This document shows, in pieces, positions 1-7,370 of a stretch of DNA of 64,000 nt. The notes beneath the pieces were generated by a model, which was not told the origin of the DNA, made no database searches, and saw only the letters and a program-made list of their open reading frames with translations. A program made the position numbers and the translations under genes. This DNA comes from an uncultured Gammaproteobacteria bacterium (GTDB lineage Bacteria; Pseudomonadota; Gammaproteobacteria; Berkiellales; Berkiellaceae), in contig CADEEZ010000004.1 of assembly GCA_902826485.1 (NCBI GenBank), positions 34,572-98,571 of the forward strand, read 5' to 3'. Position 1 is the stretch's first letter. Each line of letters begins with the position of its first letter.

Positions 1-1
1 G

Positions 2-181
2 GTTACAACTGATTTTAAAGCCGAATGCACACTAGAAAATAAAGATGACTTAGTCCGATTTGAGAAAATATTACAAAAAAAAGGCAAAGCCCGAATTAAG
101 TTGCACGCAAAAATTTATCAGGGTGAAAATTTAGCCATGGACTATCATGGAGAGTTTGTGGGGATAAAAAAGCAAAATTAA
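2..181 (+). CDS. YiiD C-terminal-type thioesterase, 3' fragment
   Basis: The window opens inside a plus-strand reading frame that ends at TAA 179-181; 59 codons are visible. The residues include 'KGKARIKLHAKIYQG' and end in 'GEFVGIKKQN', which resembles the last strands of the hot-dog thioesterase domain found at the C-terminus of YiiD/FabY and in stand-alone proteins of Legionella and Coxiella relatives. The family is proposed to act on acyl thioesters. The catalytic half lies outside the window, so the assignment rests on a short tail. Confidence 0.55.
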   Translation, partial: VTTDFKAECTLENKDDLVRFEKILQKKGKARIKLHAKIYQGENLAMDYHGEFVGIKKQN

Positions 182-184
182 TTA

Positions 185-208
185 TGTCAAATGTCAAGAC
201 TTGACCCC
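185..208. repeat. short palindromic motif with direct TGTCAA repeats
   Basis: The motif has two direct copies of TGTCAA (185-190 and 192-197) and a perfect 6-bp inverted repeat GTCAAG-A-CTTGAC (193-205), followed by CCCC. The next gene on the minus strand stops inside it (TGA 187-189), so the last residues of that protein are encoded by the motif. From memory, similar GTCAAG/CTTGAC strings flank REP-associated transposase genes in other gammaproteobacteria. That link is an inference, and no transposase is present here. Confidence 0.4.
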
Positions 209-1209
209 ATTCCCCCTTTACATAAAGCTATAAATTCTTTTAACAAATTACTGAGTTTCCAATGCTGAAATGACATCAATCTCTCTTTACCACATGCCAT
301 CATAAATCTATATTGGTACGATATCCCATAAACCATATGTAATAATTGTGCGATTTTTAAAGCATCTGATAAATGTTCTTTAGAGTCAAAAAAATTCATA
401 TAATTTTTAAAACAAGCATCTTTAATTCTTAGATACGTATCATCGTTATCTGTTAGTCCATGATGTTTTTTTATTTGCTCTAAACAATTTAACAAAGAAA
501 AAAATGGATGTGAAATCACAATTTCACCCAAATCAATGATAGTGATAGCTTGTGATTTATCGTCTATGAGCGTGTTGTTGTCATTAAAATCAGGTTGAAC
601 AATGGTTTGTTTGATAGAATAGTCAGACATTTTTTTGCATAAATTCGAAATCTTTGGAAGCAGCGCCTCCAATTTACTAATTTCTACTTCAGATAGACCC
701 TCTGCTATTAATAAATCATGTTGTGAAATTAATTCTTTGTATAAACCAGGCAATTTATCAAGTCGATAGTCAGGAACGCTAATATCAAGAAAAACATCTA
801 CCCTTTCTGCAACCGATATCTGAAGTGATGTAAATTGTTCAATTGCCCTGCAAAGCAATGCTTCATCAAATTTCTTTTTTAAAATTTCTCGTAATGACCG
901 ACCTGCGTCTTTCATTAAAAAACAATTTAATTCGGCACTGTGTGCGATAACGGTTGGAACAGAAGCATGAAATTGATCATGCAAAATTTGAATAATTTCT
1001 CTCTCCAATGCAAACAATTCTGGCGTCTGCTTTAAATAGACATAACCATCGGTTGTTTCAAAACGGACCAGATAAGACCAAGGTGTGTTTATTACATTTT
1101 CTGGCAAATTGCTTTTTAGTGTGTATCCAAGAGATAAAAGTTGTTTGCAACCCCATTGGATAATTTCTTTATTCAGATTGTCATTCCCTGAAACTAATTC
1201 AGTTTTCAT
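187..1209 (-). CDS. APH/choline-kinase-like phosphotransferase
   Basis: A 340-aa protein of the aminoglycoside phosphotransferase fold. A candidate ATP-binding lysine lies in 'YVYLK' (about residue 60), a hinge-like 'FLMKDAG' near 98, and the Brenner-type catalytic loop is 'QPDFNDNN' (205-212; Asp207, Asn212) followed by the metal-binding 'IIDLGE' (224-229). Gln replaces the usual His of HGD. Such enzymes phosphorylate hydroxyls of small molecules; the substrate cannot be deduced. ATG 1209 is preferred over TTG 1239 because AAGGAAG lies 6 bases before it. It is the last gene of the 3317-187 cassette, and its 3' end runs into a palindromic motif, so the native C-terminus may be altered. Confidence 0.75.
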   Translation of the reverse strand: MKTELVSGNDNLNKEIIQWGCKQLLSLGYTLKSNLPENVINTPWSYLVRFETTDGYVYLKQTPELFALEREIIQILHDQFHASVPTVIAHSAELNCFLMKDAGRSLREILKKKFDEALLCRAIEQFTSLQISVAERVDVFLDISVPDYRLDKLPGLYKELISQHDLLIAEGLSEVEISKLEALLPKISNLCKKMSDYSIKQTIVQPDFNDNNTLIDDKSQAITIIDLGEIVISHPFFSLLNCLEQIKKHHGLTDNDDTYLRIKDACFKNYMNFFDSKEHLSDALKIAQLLHMVYGISYQYRFMMACGKERLMSFQHWKLSNLLKEFIALCKGGMGSSLDI

Positions 1210-1235
1210 AATTTGCTTCCTTTTATTTCGCTGAT

Positions 1236-2153
1236 TCAATCATCGAAAATAATGTCCAATCTACAATTTGTCGCATCTAAGGTTGCCATTTGCCCAATCG
1301 GTAAAACATACCTGCTTTCTGTATGACCATATGGAAACCCACTAATACATGGCACATTAATTCGCTTGCACCAAAAATCAATTACCTCTTCTGTTGTTCC
1401 CCCTTGGGCTGAAAAATGCTGGGCCGTACATTCAGTAAACGTTCCAATAACAACGCCTGATACATTGTTTAATATCCCTGCTACATACAATTGCGAAAAC
1501 ATTCCTTCCACAATGTAAGGCTCTATCCCTACATCCTCAATCACTAAAATCTTATTAGAAAAATCTGGTTGATAAGGTGTGCCCATGAGATTTAGGATAC
1601 ACATCAAATTTCCAGCGATCAGAGGTGCTGCAACGCTACCATGATTAACCGTTGATCCTCCATGGATGGAGTAGCTTTCTTTATTTAAACAGTGTGTTAA
1701 AGTGCTTAATATTCTATTATCTATTGCAGCGTCTTTGATATCACTACAATTGAAACCAGTAAAAGATATACCCCCAGTTTTAGTATATATTCCTAGCTGC
1801 AAAGCAGTAGCGTCACTATACCCGATTATTGGTTTAGGATTTTTGCGAATAACGTCGTAATCTAGCAAAGGCAATGTTCTAATTGAACAAGTGCCGCCAT
1901 TAGTCGTGATTATAGCTGACACGTCCGAGTCTTTGAAAAAAGACATAATATCTTCAGCTCGTTCTTCATCTGTTCCAGCAGAAAATAGTTCAGCTTTTTG
2001 ACTATTTTTACCGACTTTTACTTTAAAGCCTTCTTTTTCAAAGTAAGCAATTGAGGCTTCAATCAACCCTGGAGAAACAGGACTTGATGGGGCAATTAGG
2101 CCGATTGTATCGCCTTTTTTTATTGGTTCTGAAACGATATTTTTAGCCTTCAT
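1236..2153 (-). CDS. S66 family serine peptidase (LD-carboxypeptidase/MccF-like)
   Basis: A 305-aa cytoplasmic protein of the S66 family. Visible signatures are the N-terminal 'KGDTIGLIAPSSPVS', the nucleophile motif 'GYSDATAL' (Ser113), Glu206 in 'VIEDVGIEPY' and His277 in 'GFPYGHTE', which form the expected Ser-Glu-His triad. Family members either recycle muropeptides (LdcA, cutting the L,D bond of tetrapeptides) or destroy processed microcin C-type nucleotide peptides (MccF). The short 305-aa form and the neighbouring acetyltransferase favour an MccF-like role, but this is an inference. It lies 51 bp downstream of the GNAT gene. Confidence 0.85.
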   Translation of the reverse strand: MKAKNIVSEPIKKGDTIGLIAPSSPVSPGLIEASIAYFEKEGFKVKVGKNSQKAELFSAGTDEERAEDIMSFFKDSDVSAIITTNGGTCSIRTLPLLDYDVIRKNPKPIIGYSDATALQLGIYTKTGGISFTGFNCSDIKDAAIDNRILSTLTHCLNKESYSIHGGSTVNHGSVAAPLIAGNLMCILNLMGTPYQPDFSNKILVIEDVGIEPYIVEGMFSQLYVAGILNNVSGVVIGTFTECTAQHFSAQGGTTEEVIDFWCKRINVPCISGFPYGHTESRYVLPIGQMATLDATNCRLDIIFDD

Positions 2154-2204
2154 ATTTTAATCCGTAAACCATTCAATGATTAATTTTCGATTGTCTCGTC
2201 ACAT

Positions 2205-2642
2205 CTACAAAACCTTTTTCATGTAATACCGTTTGTGGCCTGGCGGACAATCTTCAAGAACACCAAAAATTTCATACCCATGCTTAAGGTAAAAATCTTT
2301 AGCTTGAAAATCAAAGGTATCGAGATGAACCAATTTAGCTCCCATAATCTTAGTTTCATTTTCTACTTTATTCAGCAATAAACTGCCTAAACCTTTGTCT
2401 CTATAATTTTCATCAACAAAAAGCACATTAATTGCTAGGCACTTACCAAGGTAAAAACAACTTCTTATACCTGCTATAATATTTCCGTTTTCTTTAAAAA
2501 CGTAATCCTTTAAAACTTCAGCATCACCGTGAAATGAAACTTGCTTAACATTAAATGCATCCATCTTCTCATTCAGTGATTCAGCCTCTACGCTGGAAGC
2601 AGAAAACATTTTATAAGGGAAATTCTGTGTACTAAAACTCAT
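2205..2642 (-). CDS. GNAT family N-acetyltransferase
   Basis: A single-domain 145-aa GNAT enzyme. Beta4 is 'CLAINVLFVDENYR', the acetyl-CoA pyrophosphate loop is 'RDKGLGSLLL' (the Q/RxxGxG/A motif), and the C-terminal part has the usual 'AKDFYLKHGYEIFG' helix-strand. The acceptor is unknown. The start ATG overlaps the stop of the preceding 51-aa frame (ATGA) and has a strong AGGAAGG five bases upstream. Its position immediately before an MccF-like peptidase recalls microcin C immunity, where the GNAT MccE and the peptidase MccF act in parallel, but the pairing may be coincidental. Confidence 0.85.
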   Translation of the reverse strand: MSFSTQNFPYKMFSASSVEAESLNEKMDAFNVKQVSFHGDAEVLKDYVFKENGNIIAGIRSCFYLGKCLAINVLFVDENYRDKGLGSLLLNKVENETKIMGAKLVHLDTFDFQAKDFYLKHGYEIFGVLEDCPPGHKRYYMKKVL

Positions 2643-2794
2643 AATGCCTTCCTAATAAAAATTCTTGAATGTTCACGCCAGTACTTTTTTATCTCGCCCA
2701 TAGGTTCATTAAATGAAATCAAGCCTTCCATGACAACATCATTATCAACCTGACTAGGTTCATGATCCACAATATTGTGGAATATATTACTCAT
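2639..2794 (-). CDS. 51-aa ORF coupled to both neighbours, unknown
   Basis: A small frame starts at ATG 2792-2794, overlapping the stop of the P-loop kinase gene, and ends at TGA 2639-2641, overlapping the GNAT start as ATGA. The product is 51 aa, acidic at the N-terminus and basic at the C-terminus ('EIKKYWREHSRIFIRKAL'), with no signal peptide or membrane segment. I do not recognise it. The overlaps at both ends are what a translationally coupled gene would show. It could instead be a decayed piece of a longer gene. Confidence 0.45.
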   Translation of the reverse strand: MSNIFHNIVDHEPSQVDNDVVMEGLISFNEPMGEIKKYWREHSRIFIRKAL

Positions 2795-3317
2795 CTTTTT
2801 CTCGATTTAAATTTACTTTAAAACTCTGTAAATCATTATCTTTTCTAATTTCGATAAAATGTGTATTAGGATATTTGGTTTTAAATAAATTAAGCTGCGC
2901 ATCCACCCTATTTTGAAAATTCCACAGATAGGGTATTAGCCCTAAAGGCAGTCTTTCTTTACAGCCATCAGCCCTATCTTCAATTTCAGTATTTTTATCC
3001 CATACTCTTTTAAAAATTCGCCATAAACAAATATACCGGGGATAATTAAAATATAAAACTAAATCAGCTTTAGCATATCGCATTTCTAACGATTTAGTGC
3101 TGTTCCCATCGATTATCCATGCTGGCTTATCTACTATCGATTGCTGAATAGTTAAAAATTCTTGAAAATCACGTGGCGCCCAATTAGACACAAAAAAATA
3201 TTTGTCTACATGGTATAGGGGTAAATTTAATTTTTTATGTAACTCGAACGCAAAAGTTGATTTGCCACTACCTGGACGGCCAAATATCATGATTTTTTGG
3301 GGAGATGAATTTATCAT
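2787..3317 (-). CDS. P-loop nucleoside/small-molecule kinase (FlaR/adenylate-kinase-like)
   Basis: A 176-aa P-loop NTPase with Walker A 'GRPGSGKST' (residues 13-21), a 'LYHVDKYFF' acceptor-side Asp, 'WIIDGN' and a lid-like Arg/Lys stretch 'YICLWRIFKRVWDK'. This layout matches small proteins annotated as DNA topology modulation protein FlaR or adenylate-kinase-like AAA proteins, which are probably small-molecule kinases. It is the first gene of the minus-strand cassette that continues to position 187. The substrate is unknown. Confidence 0.75.
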   Translation of the reverse strand: MINSSPQKIMIFGRPGSGKSTFAFELHKKLNLPLYHVDKYFFVSNWAPRDFQEFLTIQQSIVDKPAWIIDGNSTKSLEMRYAKADLVLYFNYPRYICLWRIFKRVWDKNTEIEDRADGCKERLPLGLIPYLWNFQNRVDAQLNLFKTKYPNTHFIEIRKDNDLQSFKVNLNREKDE

Positions 3318-3478
3318 AAAGATTTTAAATTTAAATTAACCCTCTTTAGTTGAACACATTATAAATCAAGTAAACTAAATATTATTTTTAGCTATTAATT
3401 TAACTCTACTATATAATATAAAATATAGCAGTAGTGACTATAATTTATAGCGCGAGTTGGTAAAAGGACACTAGAACA

Positions 3479-4453
3479 ATGACTGAAGAAAAAAAAGCTA
3501 AACAAATAACCAATTTTTCATATTGGTTTTTTGGTGGTTTTTGTCTCTTATTGATTACGCTAAAACTCACTACCCCTTTACTCACGATTCTTTTTTCATT
3601 TTTAGCCTTACAGTTTTTTAAGATACGGGGTTATCGAACCATTTCAATTGTCCTTTTTTTTCTTATGGTCATCGCTATTTTTTTAGGGTTCGCCTATTCG
3701 ATTAATCACGTGGTGATAACCCTTCCGGGCATTGTAGAAAAAGCACTCCCTGCGATTATTCACTTAGCAGATTCTTACGAAATTAAATTGCCTTTCACCG
3801 ATCTTGAAGGCCTTAAAACCACTTCAGTTTATATCCTTAGAACCGAATTATCTTCTTTCGCTAGTTTTGCCAAACTCGCCTCTAAAGAGTTTATCTATTT
3901 AATAATTGGGATTGCTATTGCTGTAGGCTTATTTGTGACACCCAAAATTGATATTGAAAACGAAAAAAATACCTCCCATAAGAATCTCTATTCTGTGGCA
4001 TGTTTATCTATTCATGATCGTTTCACCAATTTCTTTTTAGTTTTTAAAAAGGTCATGGGCGCTCAAATTATTATTTCTTTGATTAATACTTTTTTTACCG
4101 GCATATTTCTGTATGTAGAGAACTTACCTCATTTCGAATTATTGCTCGCAGTAACTTTTTTGTGTGGCTTGCTGCCTATTATCGGCAATATCATCAGTAA
4201 TGGTATTATTTTTTTCGTCGCGGCGACTATTTCTTCGACCGTTGCCATTCATGCTTTAGTATTTCTAATCGTTCTTCATAAAGCCGAATATTTTTTAAAC
4301 TCGAAAATTATTGGCCGCGCCATCAAAAACCCGATGTGGCTAACCTTGCTGGCCTTAGTGATTGGGGAGAGATTGATGGGCATACCAGGGCTCATATTAG
4401 CCCCTGTATTTTTAAATTATATTAAGCAAGAAACAAGGCCAATTAAGGTTTGA
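3479..4453 (+). CDS. AI-2E family transporter (PerM/YdiK-like)
   Basis: A 324-aa polytopic inner-membrane protein with about eight hydrophobic segments: two near the N-terminus, one at 50-75, one at 135-155, and a C-terminal block from about 195 to 310. The C-terminal 'IIGRAIKNPMWLTLLALVIGERLMGIPGLILAPVFL' region (quoted in parts: 'GRAIKNPMWLTLLALVIG', 'GIPGLILAPV') is the hallmark of the AI-2E/PerM family. Members export small molecules or act as Na+/H+ antiporters; the name does not prove autoinducer transport. It is monocistronic. AAAGGA lies 11 bases before the ATG, and a TATAAT at 3439-3444 may be its -10 box. Confidence 0.85.
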   Translation: MTEEKKAKQITNFSYWFFGGFCLLLITLKLTTPLLTILFSFLALQFFKIRGYRTISIVLFFLMVIAIFLGFAYSINHVVITLPGIVEKALPAIIHLADSYEIKLPFTDLEGLKTTSVYILRTELSSFASFAKLASKEFIYLIIGIAIAVGLFVTPKIDIENEKNTSHKNLYSVACLSIHDRFTNFFLVFKKVMGAQIIISLINTFFTGIFLYVENLPHFELLLAVTFLCGLLPIIGNIISNGIIFFVAATISSTVAIHALVFLIVLHKAEYFLNSKIIGRAIKNPMWLTLLALVIGERLMGIPGLILAPVFLNYIKQETRPIKV

Positions 4454-4462
4454 AGTTGCGAC

Positions 4463-4502
4463 TAAAATACTAATATTTGATAAATAATTTAGTATTTTTT
4501 TC
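4463..4502 (+). terminator. AT-rich hairpin after the AI-2E transporter gene
   Basis: AAAATACTAA and TTAGTATTTT form a 10-bp stem with a loop of about 15 bases, followed by TTTC. All pairs but two are A-T, so the hairpin is weak. It also covers the last codons of the convergent hypothetical gene. Confidence 0.35.
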
Positions 4503-4860
4503 TTTTGCCATATTGTGGGTTTTTACCGTTAAATTTACTTTCTATTTTTGCATGCTTATTTGAAGCTTGATGTTCATCGGTGTATTTGTTAAAAACAGGA
4601 GTAAGCGGCGGATTGCTATTGCTCAGCAATGGATTTAATACTGCTTGCTGACATTTTTCAAACTCTTGTAATTCTTGTAATTTGCATAATGCCTGTAGTT
4701 CTAGCAGTTGTTGTGGGTGTTGTAACCCCAACAATAACATTTCAGCTTGTACTACCAGACAATCCTGTGAACTACTTAAATCCCTATTTTTTTGGCATTG
4801 AGAAACCCATTTTGAAAATTTTCTATTATTTTCTTGTGTCCATTCTAGGTGACGATCCAC
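4489..4860 (-). CDS. hypothetical protein, Gln/Leu-rich
   Basis: A 123-aa protein read from GTG 4860, which has AGAGGAAG six bases upstream. The middle (about residues 35-80) is rich in Gln and Leu ('LLELQALCKLQELQEFEKCQQ') and probably helical or coiled-coil; the C-terminus is basic ('GKNPQYGKRKKY'). There is no signal peptide. I do not recognise a family. An 85-aa frame on the opposite strand overlaps it, but the good ribosome site and soluble composition favour this strand. Confidence 0.5.
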   Translation of the reverse strand: MDRHLEWTQENNRKFSKWVSQCQKNRDLSSSQDCLVVQAEMLLLGLQHPQQLLELQALCKLQELQEFEKCQQAVLNPLLSNSNPPLTPVFNKYTDEHQASNKHAKIESKFNGKNPQYGKRKKY

Positions 4861-4898
4861 AGCTGCTTCCTCTCTTAAATTCTTAAATTACCGAATAA

Positions 4899-5774
4899 TT
4901 AACAACCATATAACTCTGGGTAACGAAAATGTTTACCCTGAAATACAAATTTATCAGAAACCATCATACAAGAATCGGGTTTAGCCAATGTGGCTTTATA
5001 GTCTTTCTCATCTAAAAACTTATCAGGACAAAATTGTAATATAATTTTTTCAAAATGATCTGGAATTAACTCAACAACATCTGAAAAATTACGCTGTTCT
5101 GAGCTGATAATTTCTTTTATATAAAGTGCACCATCTGTTATATCAAAAATAATGAGCGTATTTAATTTTTCTGAGTAGACTATTTTTCTGCCCATTGTAT
5201 TAAGAATAAAAAGCGACTGACCATATTTATTAAAAACACTAAGTTGATTTGATAACGGCACACGACTAAACAATAAATTTTCTACTATTTTTAAATCAGC
5301 AGGGTTGTCTAAATGTAAAATTCTTAAATCAGAATTATTTGTGTTAAATTTAATTTTTTCAGTCACAACAAAATCATACTCTGGCAGCATTATTTTATAA
5401 GGATAATTTTTATATAAATATGGCTTTTCTGTAAATAATATTGAAGAATCAAAATTAGCCTCTAGATAAGGCATTACCTCTTGCATAAGTTGCTTAAAAT
5501 GGCCTTTACCTCTGTGCTCCGGCTTCACACAAACAGCATGAATAGCAGCAGTATGATGCTCTTTTTCATTAAGCATTAACGTTATGGGCAGTACCCCCGC
5601 ATGAGCAATGATTTCACCTTTTTGTTCAACAATAAAAGGCGTAGATGCTTCAGACCAAGAAGCATTATATTTCGAGCCGCTCAGCGCAAATTCTTGGCAT
5701 CCAGGGAAAACTTCATTGATTAGGTTCATGCAGCGTTGAAAGAGAAGGGGATCTTGAGAATAATCAGCAAGCAT
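4899..5774 (-). CDS. GNAT family N-acetyltransferase, two-domain type
   Basis: A 291-aa protein whose N-terminal half is a GNAT domain: 'HTAAIHAVCVKPEHRGKG' gives beta4 and the acetyl-CoA loop RGKGxF, followed by 'LFTEKPYLYKNYPYKI'. The C-terminal 130 residues are of a second, less recognisable domain, an arrangement seen in Eis-like acetyltransferases. The frame stays open upstream to 5954, but that stretch is antisense-free tRNA-Ser sequence, so the first plausible start is ATG 5774 (an AGGAG lies 11 bases upstream). Acceptor unknown. Confidence 0.75.
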   Translation of the reverse strand: MLADYSQDPLLFQRCMNLINEVFPGCQEFALSGSKYNASWSEASTPFIVEQKGEIIAHAGVLPITLMLNEKEHHTAAIHAVCVKPEHRGKGHFKQLMQEVMPYLEANFDSSILFTEKPYLYKNYPYKIMLPEYDFVVTEKIKFNTNNSDLRILHLDNPADLKIVENLLFSRVPLSNQLSVFNKYGQSLFILNTMGRKIVYSEKLNTLIIFDITDGALYIKEIISSEQRNFSDVVELIPDHFEKIILQFCPDKFLDEKDYKATLAKPDSCMMVSDKFVFQGKHFRYPELYGC

Positions 5775-5831
5775 CGTTTTAGCAGCTCCTACTAAAGTGT
5801 CTCGTTGGCCGCCCGCAGGGCATATTATAAT

Positions 5832-5918
5832 CGGAGAGGGAGGGATTCGAACCCTCGGTACCGGTGAAGGTACAACGGTTTTCGAGACCGTCCCATTAAA
5901 CCACTCTGGCACCTCTCC
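5832..5918 (-). tRNA. tRNA-Ser (anticodon CGA)
   Basis: An 87-nt cloverleaf: acceptor GGAGAGG pairs with CCTCTCC, discriminator G at 5832, anticodon stem ACGGT/ACCGT with loop CTCGAAA (anticodon CGA, reading UCG), a long variable arm typical of serine tRNA, and a T-arm containing GGTTCGAATCC. CCA is not encoded. A protein frame running through it in the same direction is an artefact. Confidence 0.95.
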
Positions 5919-6020
5919 CAAAGATATTGTTTGCGAATAATACGTGAGTTTCATAAACTCTGCAAAATCGAAATGATTTTATTGATAACGTTATTTGATT
6001 AACTAATTTTGGAAAAATAC

Positions 6021-7370
6021 ATGTCTGAACCTTGTGACTTTCACAAAAAACCTTTGATTATCTTCGAATTAAATGAATTTAATGAGGATTTGCTAGAAAC
6101 AGCGGCGAAACAGCATGATTTAAAAAATATTTTAGCGTTATTAAACTATCCCAAAACGCGAATTAACCCTAAAAGCACACTGGGAAAACTAGATTCAACC
6201 CCTTGTGAACGTTGGGAAACGCTTCATACGGGCCTTGCTCTCAGTATTCATGGGGTAAGTCACCTTGGCCGACAATACAATCCACATCGACCTATGCCTT
6301 ACTGGGATAAGCTCTTAGCAAAGGGGCACTCTGTTGGCATTTGGGGTGTCATGAATGCTAAAAAACCTAAAAGCGACCAAAGTAAATTCTTTGTGCCCGA
6401 TTTTTGGCAATCAAAAGAAAATACCTATCCTAAGTCACTTGCTAATTTTATTGCCCTACCCAAATATATAGGCAAAAATTTTCCCAGCTTTGCCCCAGAT
6501 GTGCTGCTACGCAACCTTTTTAAATTTATGGCCTTTATTAAAAATAGTGGTATGGGGAAAAAAATAACCCTTGAAATTACCCGATTATTATTTCAATTAA
6601 TCCATACCGCACCCCGCACTTTATTATTTGTTTGTTTCTATGATTTAATCAGTTGTATGCTATTTTGCGCTCAACTTAAAAAAAATCCTGTTCATCTTTC
6701 TGTTTTTTTTGCAAATTCACTTGCCTATTTACAACATTACTATTGGAAGCAAGGGAAGTGGGTCACTACTGCACCTCTGTTACATGGCTTAAAAATAATC
6801 GATAGAATGGTCGGCATGTTAAGGCAATTTGAGCATTCTCATCATATCGTGTTAATCAATGGCCTCACACAAGAAAACAGACAATATCAACCTGAAAAAT
6901 GGGTTTATAAAATAAAAGATCCCAGCCAATTTTTTAGATATATGGCCCTTGCGCCAACTATCGTTGATCCTTTATCCCCTCATGAAGGGATTGTTTATTT
7001 CAATAATGCCATAGCGTGTGAGCAGGCGTGTGAAGTGCTCAATCAATCTACTTTATCTGGCGTTTCACTTTTTTTAGCTAAACAATTAGACAATCATCCT
7101 CAAGGCTTGCATTACGATATTATTTTAAATAAAGCCGTGACCAAAGAAGATTTTTTTATGCTCAATGGTACAGAATTTAGATTTTGTAAATATTTTAAGC
7201 CCGTTTATACTTTAACAGGTAGCCATGATAATCGTGGCGTTTTATATAGCCAAGGAATAGCGTTTGCTAAAGAAATCACGCCTGAGCTATTTAGTACCTA
7301 TATCCTAAACTATTATGAGCCGGCACCCATGACTGTTGCCCCACTAGCTGATCAGGTGGAATATGCTTAA
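6021..7370 (+). CDS. alkaline-phosphatase-superfamily-like protein, degenerate metal site
   Basis: A 449-aa protein with the skeleton of the AlkP/phosphodiesterase superfamily: an N-terminal strand 'IIFELNEFN' (13-21) where metal-binding Asp is expected, a nucleophile-region motif 'TPCERWETLHTG' (60-71) followed by 'SIHGVSHLG', and a C-terminal 'GSHDNRG' (400-406) like the GTH..G metal motif. The central 'SDHG' of active enzymes reads 'INGLTQE', so several metal ligands are changed; it may be an atypical or inactive member. ATG 6021 is preferred to TTG 6009. It overlaps the next glycosyltransferase gene by 8 bp, suggesting a shared role in envelope glycan or lipid modification. Confidence 0.6.
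   Translation: MSEPCDFHKKPLIIFELNEFNEDLLETAAKQHDLKNILALLNYPKTRINPKSTLGKLDSTPCERWETLHTGLALSIHGVSHLGRQYNPHRPMPYWDKLLAKGHSVGIWGVMNAKKPKSDQSKFFVPDFWQSKENTYPKSLANFIALPKYIGKNFPSFAPDVLLRNLFKFMAFIKNSGMGKKITLEITRLLFQLIHTAPRTLLFVCFYDLISCMLFCAQLKKNPVHLSVFFANSLAYLQHYYWKQGKWVTTAPLLHGLKIIDRMVGMLRQFEHSHHIVLINGLTQENRQYQPEKWVYKIKDPSQFFRYMALAPTIVDPLSPHEGIVYFNNAIACEQACEVLNQSTLSGVSLFLAKQLDNHPQGLHYDIILNKAVTKEDFFMLNGTEFRFCKYFKPVYTLTGSHDNRGVLYSQGIAFAKEITPELFSTYILNYYEPAPMTVAPLADQVEYA

Noticed and set aside
4629..4886. 85-aa hydrophobic plus-strand frame
   Set aside because: It is antisense to the 4489-4860 frame, which has a much better ribosome site; the hydrophobic translation arises from Gln codons read on the other strand.
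5775..5954. N-terminal extension of the GNAT protein by 60 residues
   Set aside because: The sequence (GEVPEWFNGTVSKTV...) is a translation of tRNA-Ser at 5832-5918; the real start is ATG 5774.
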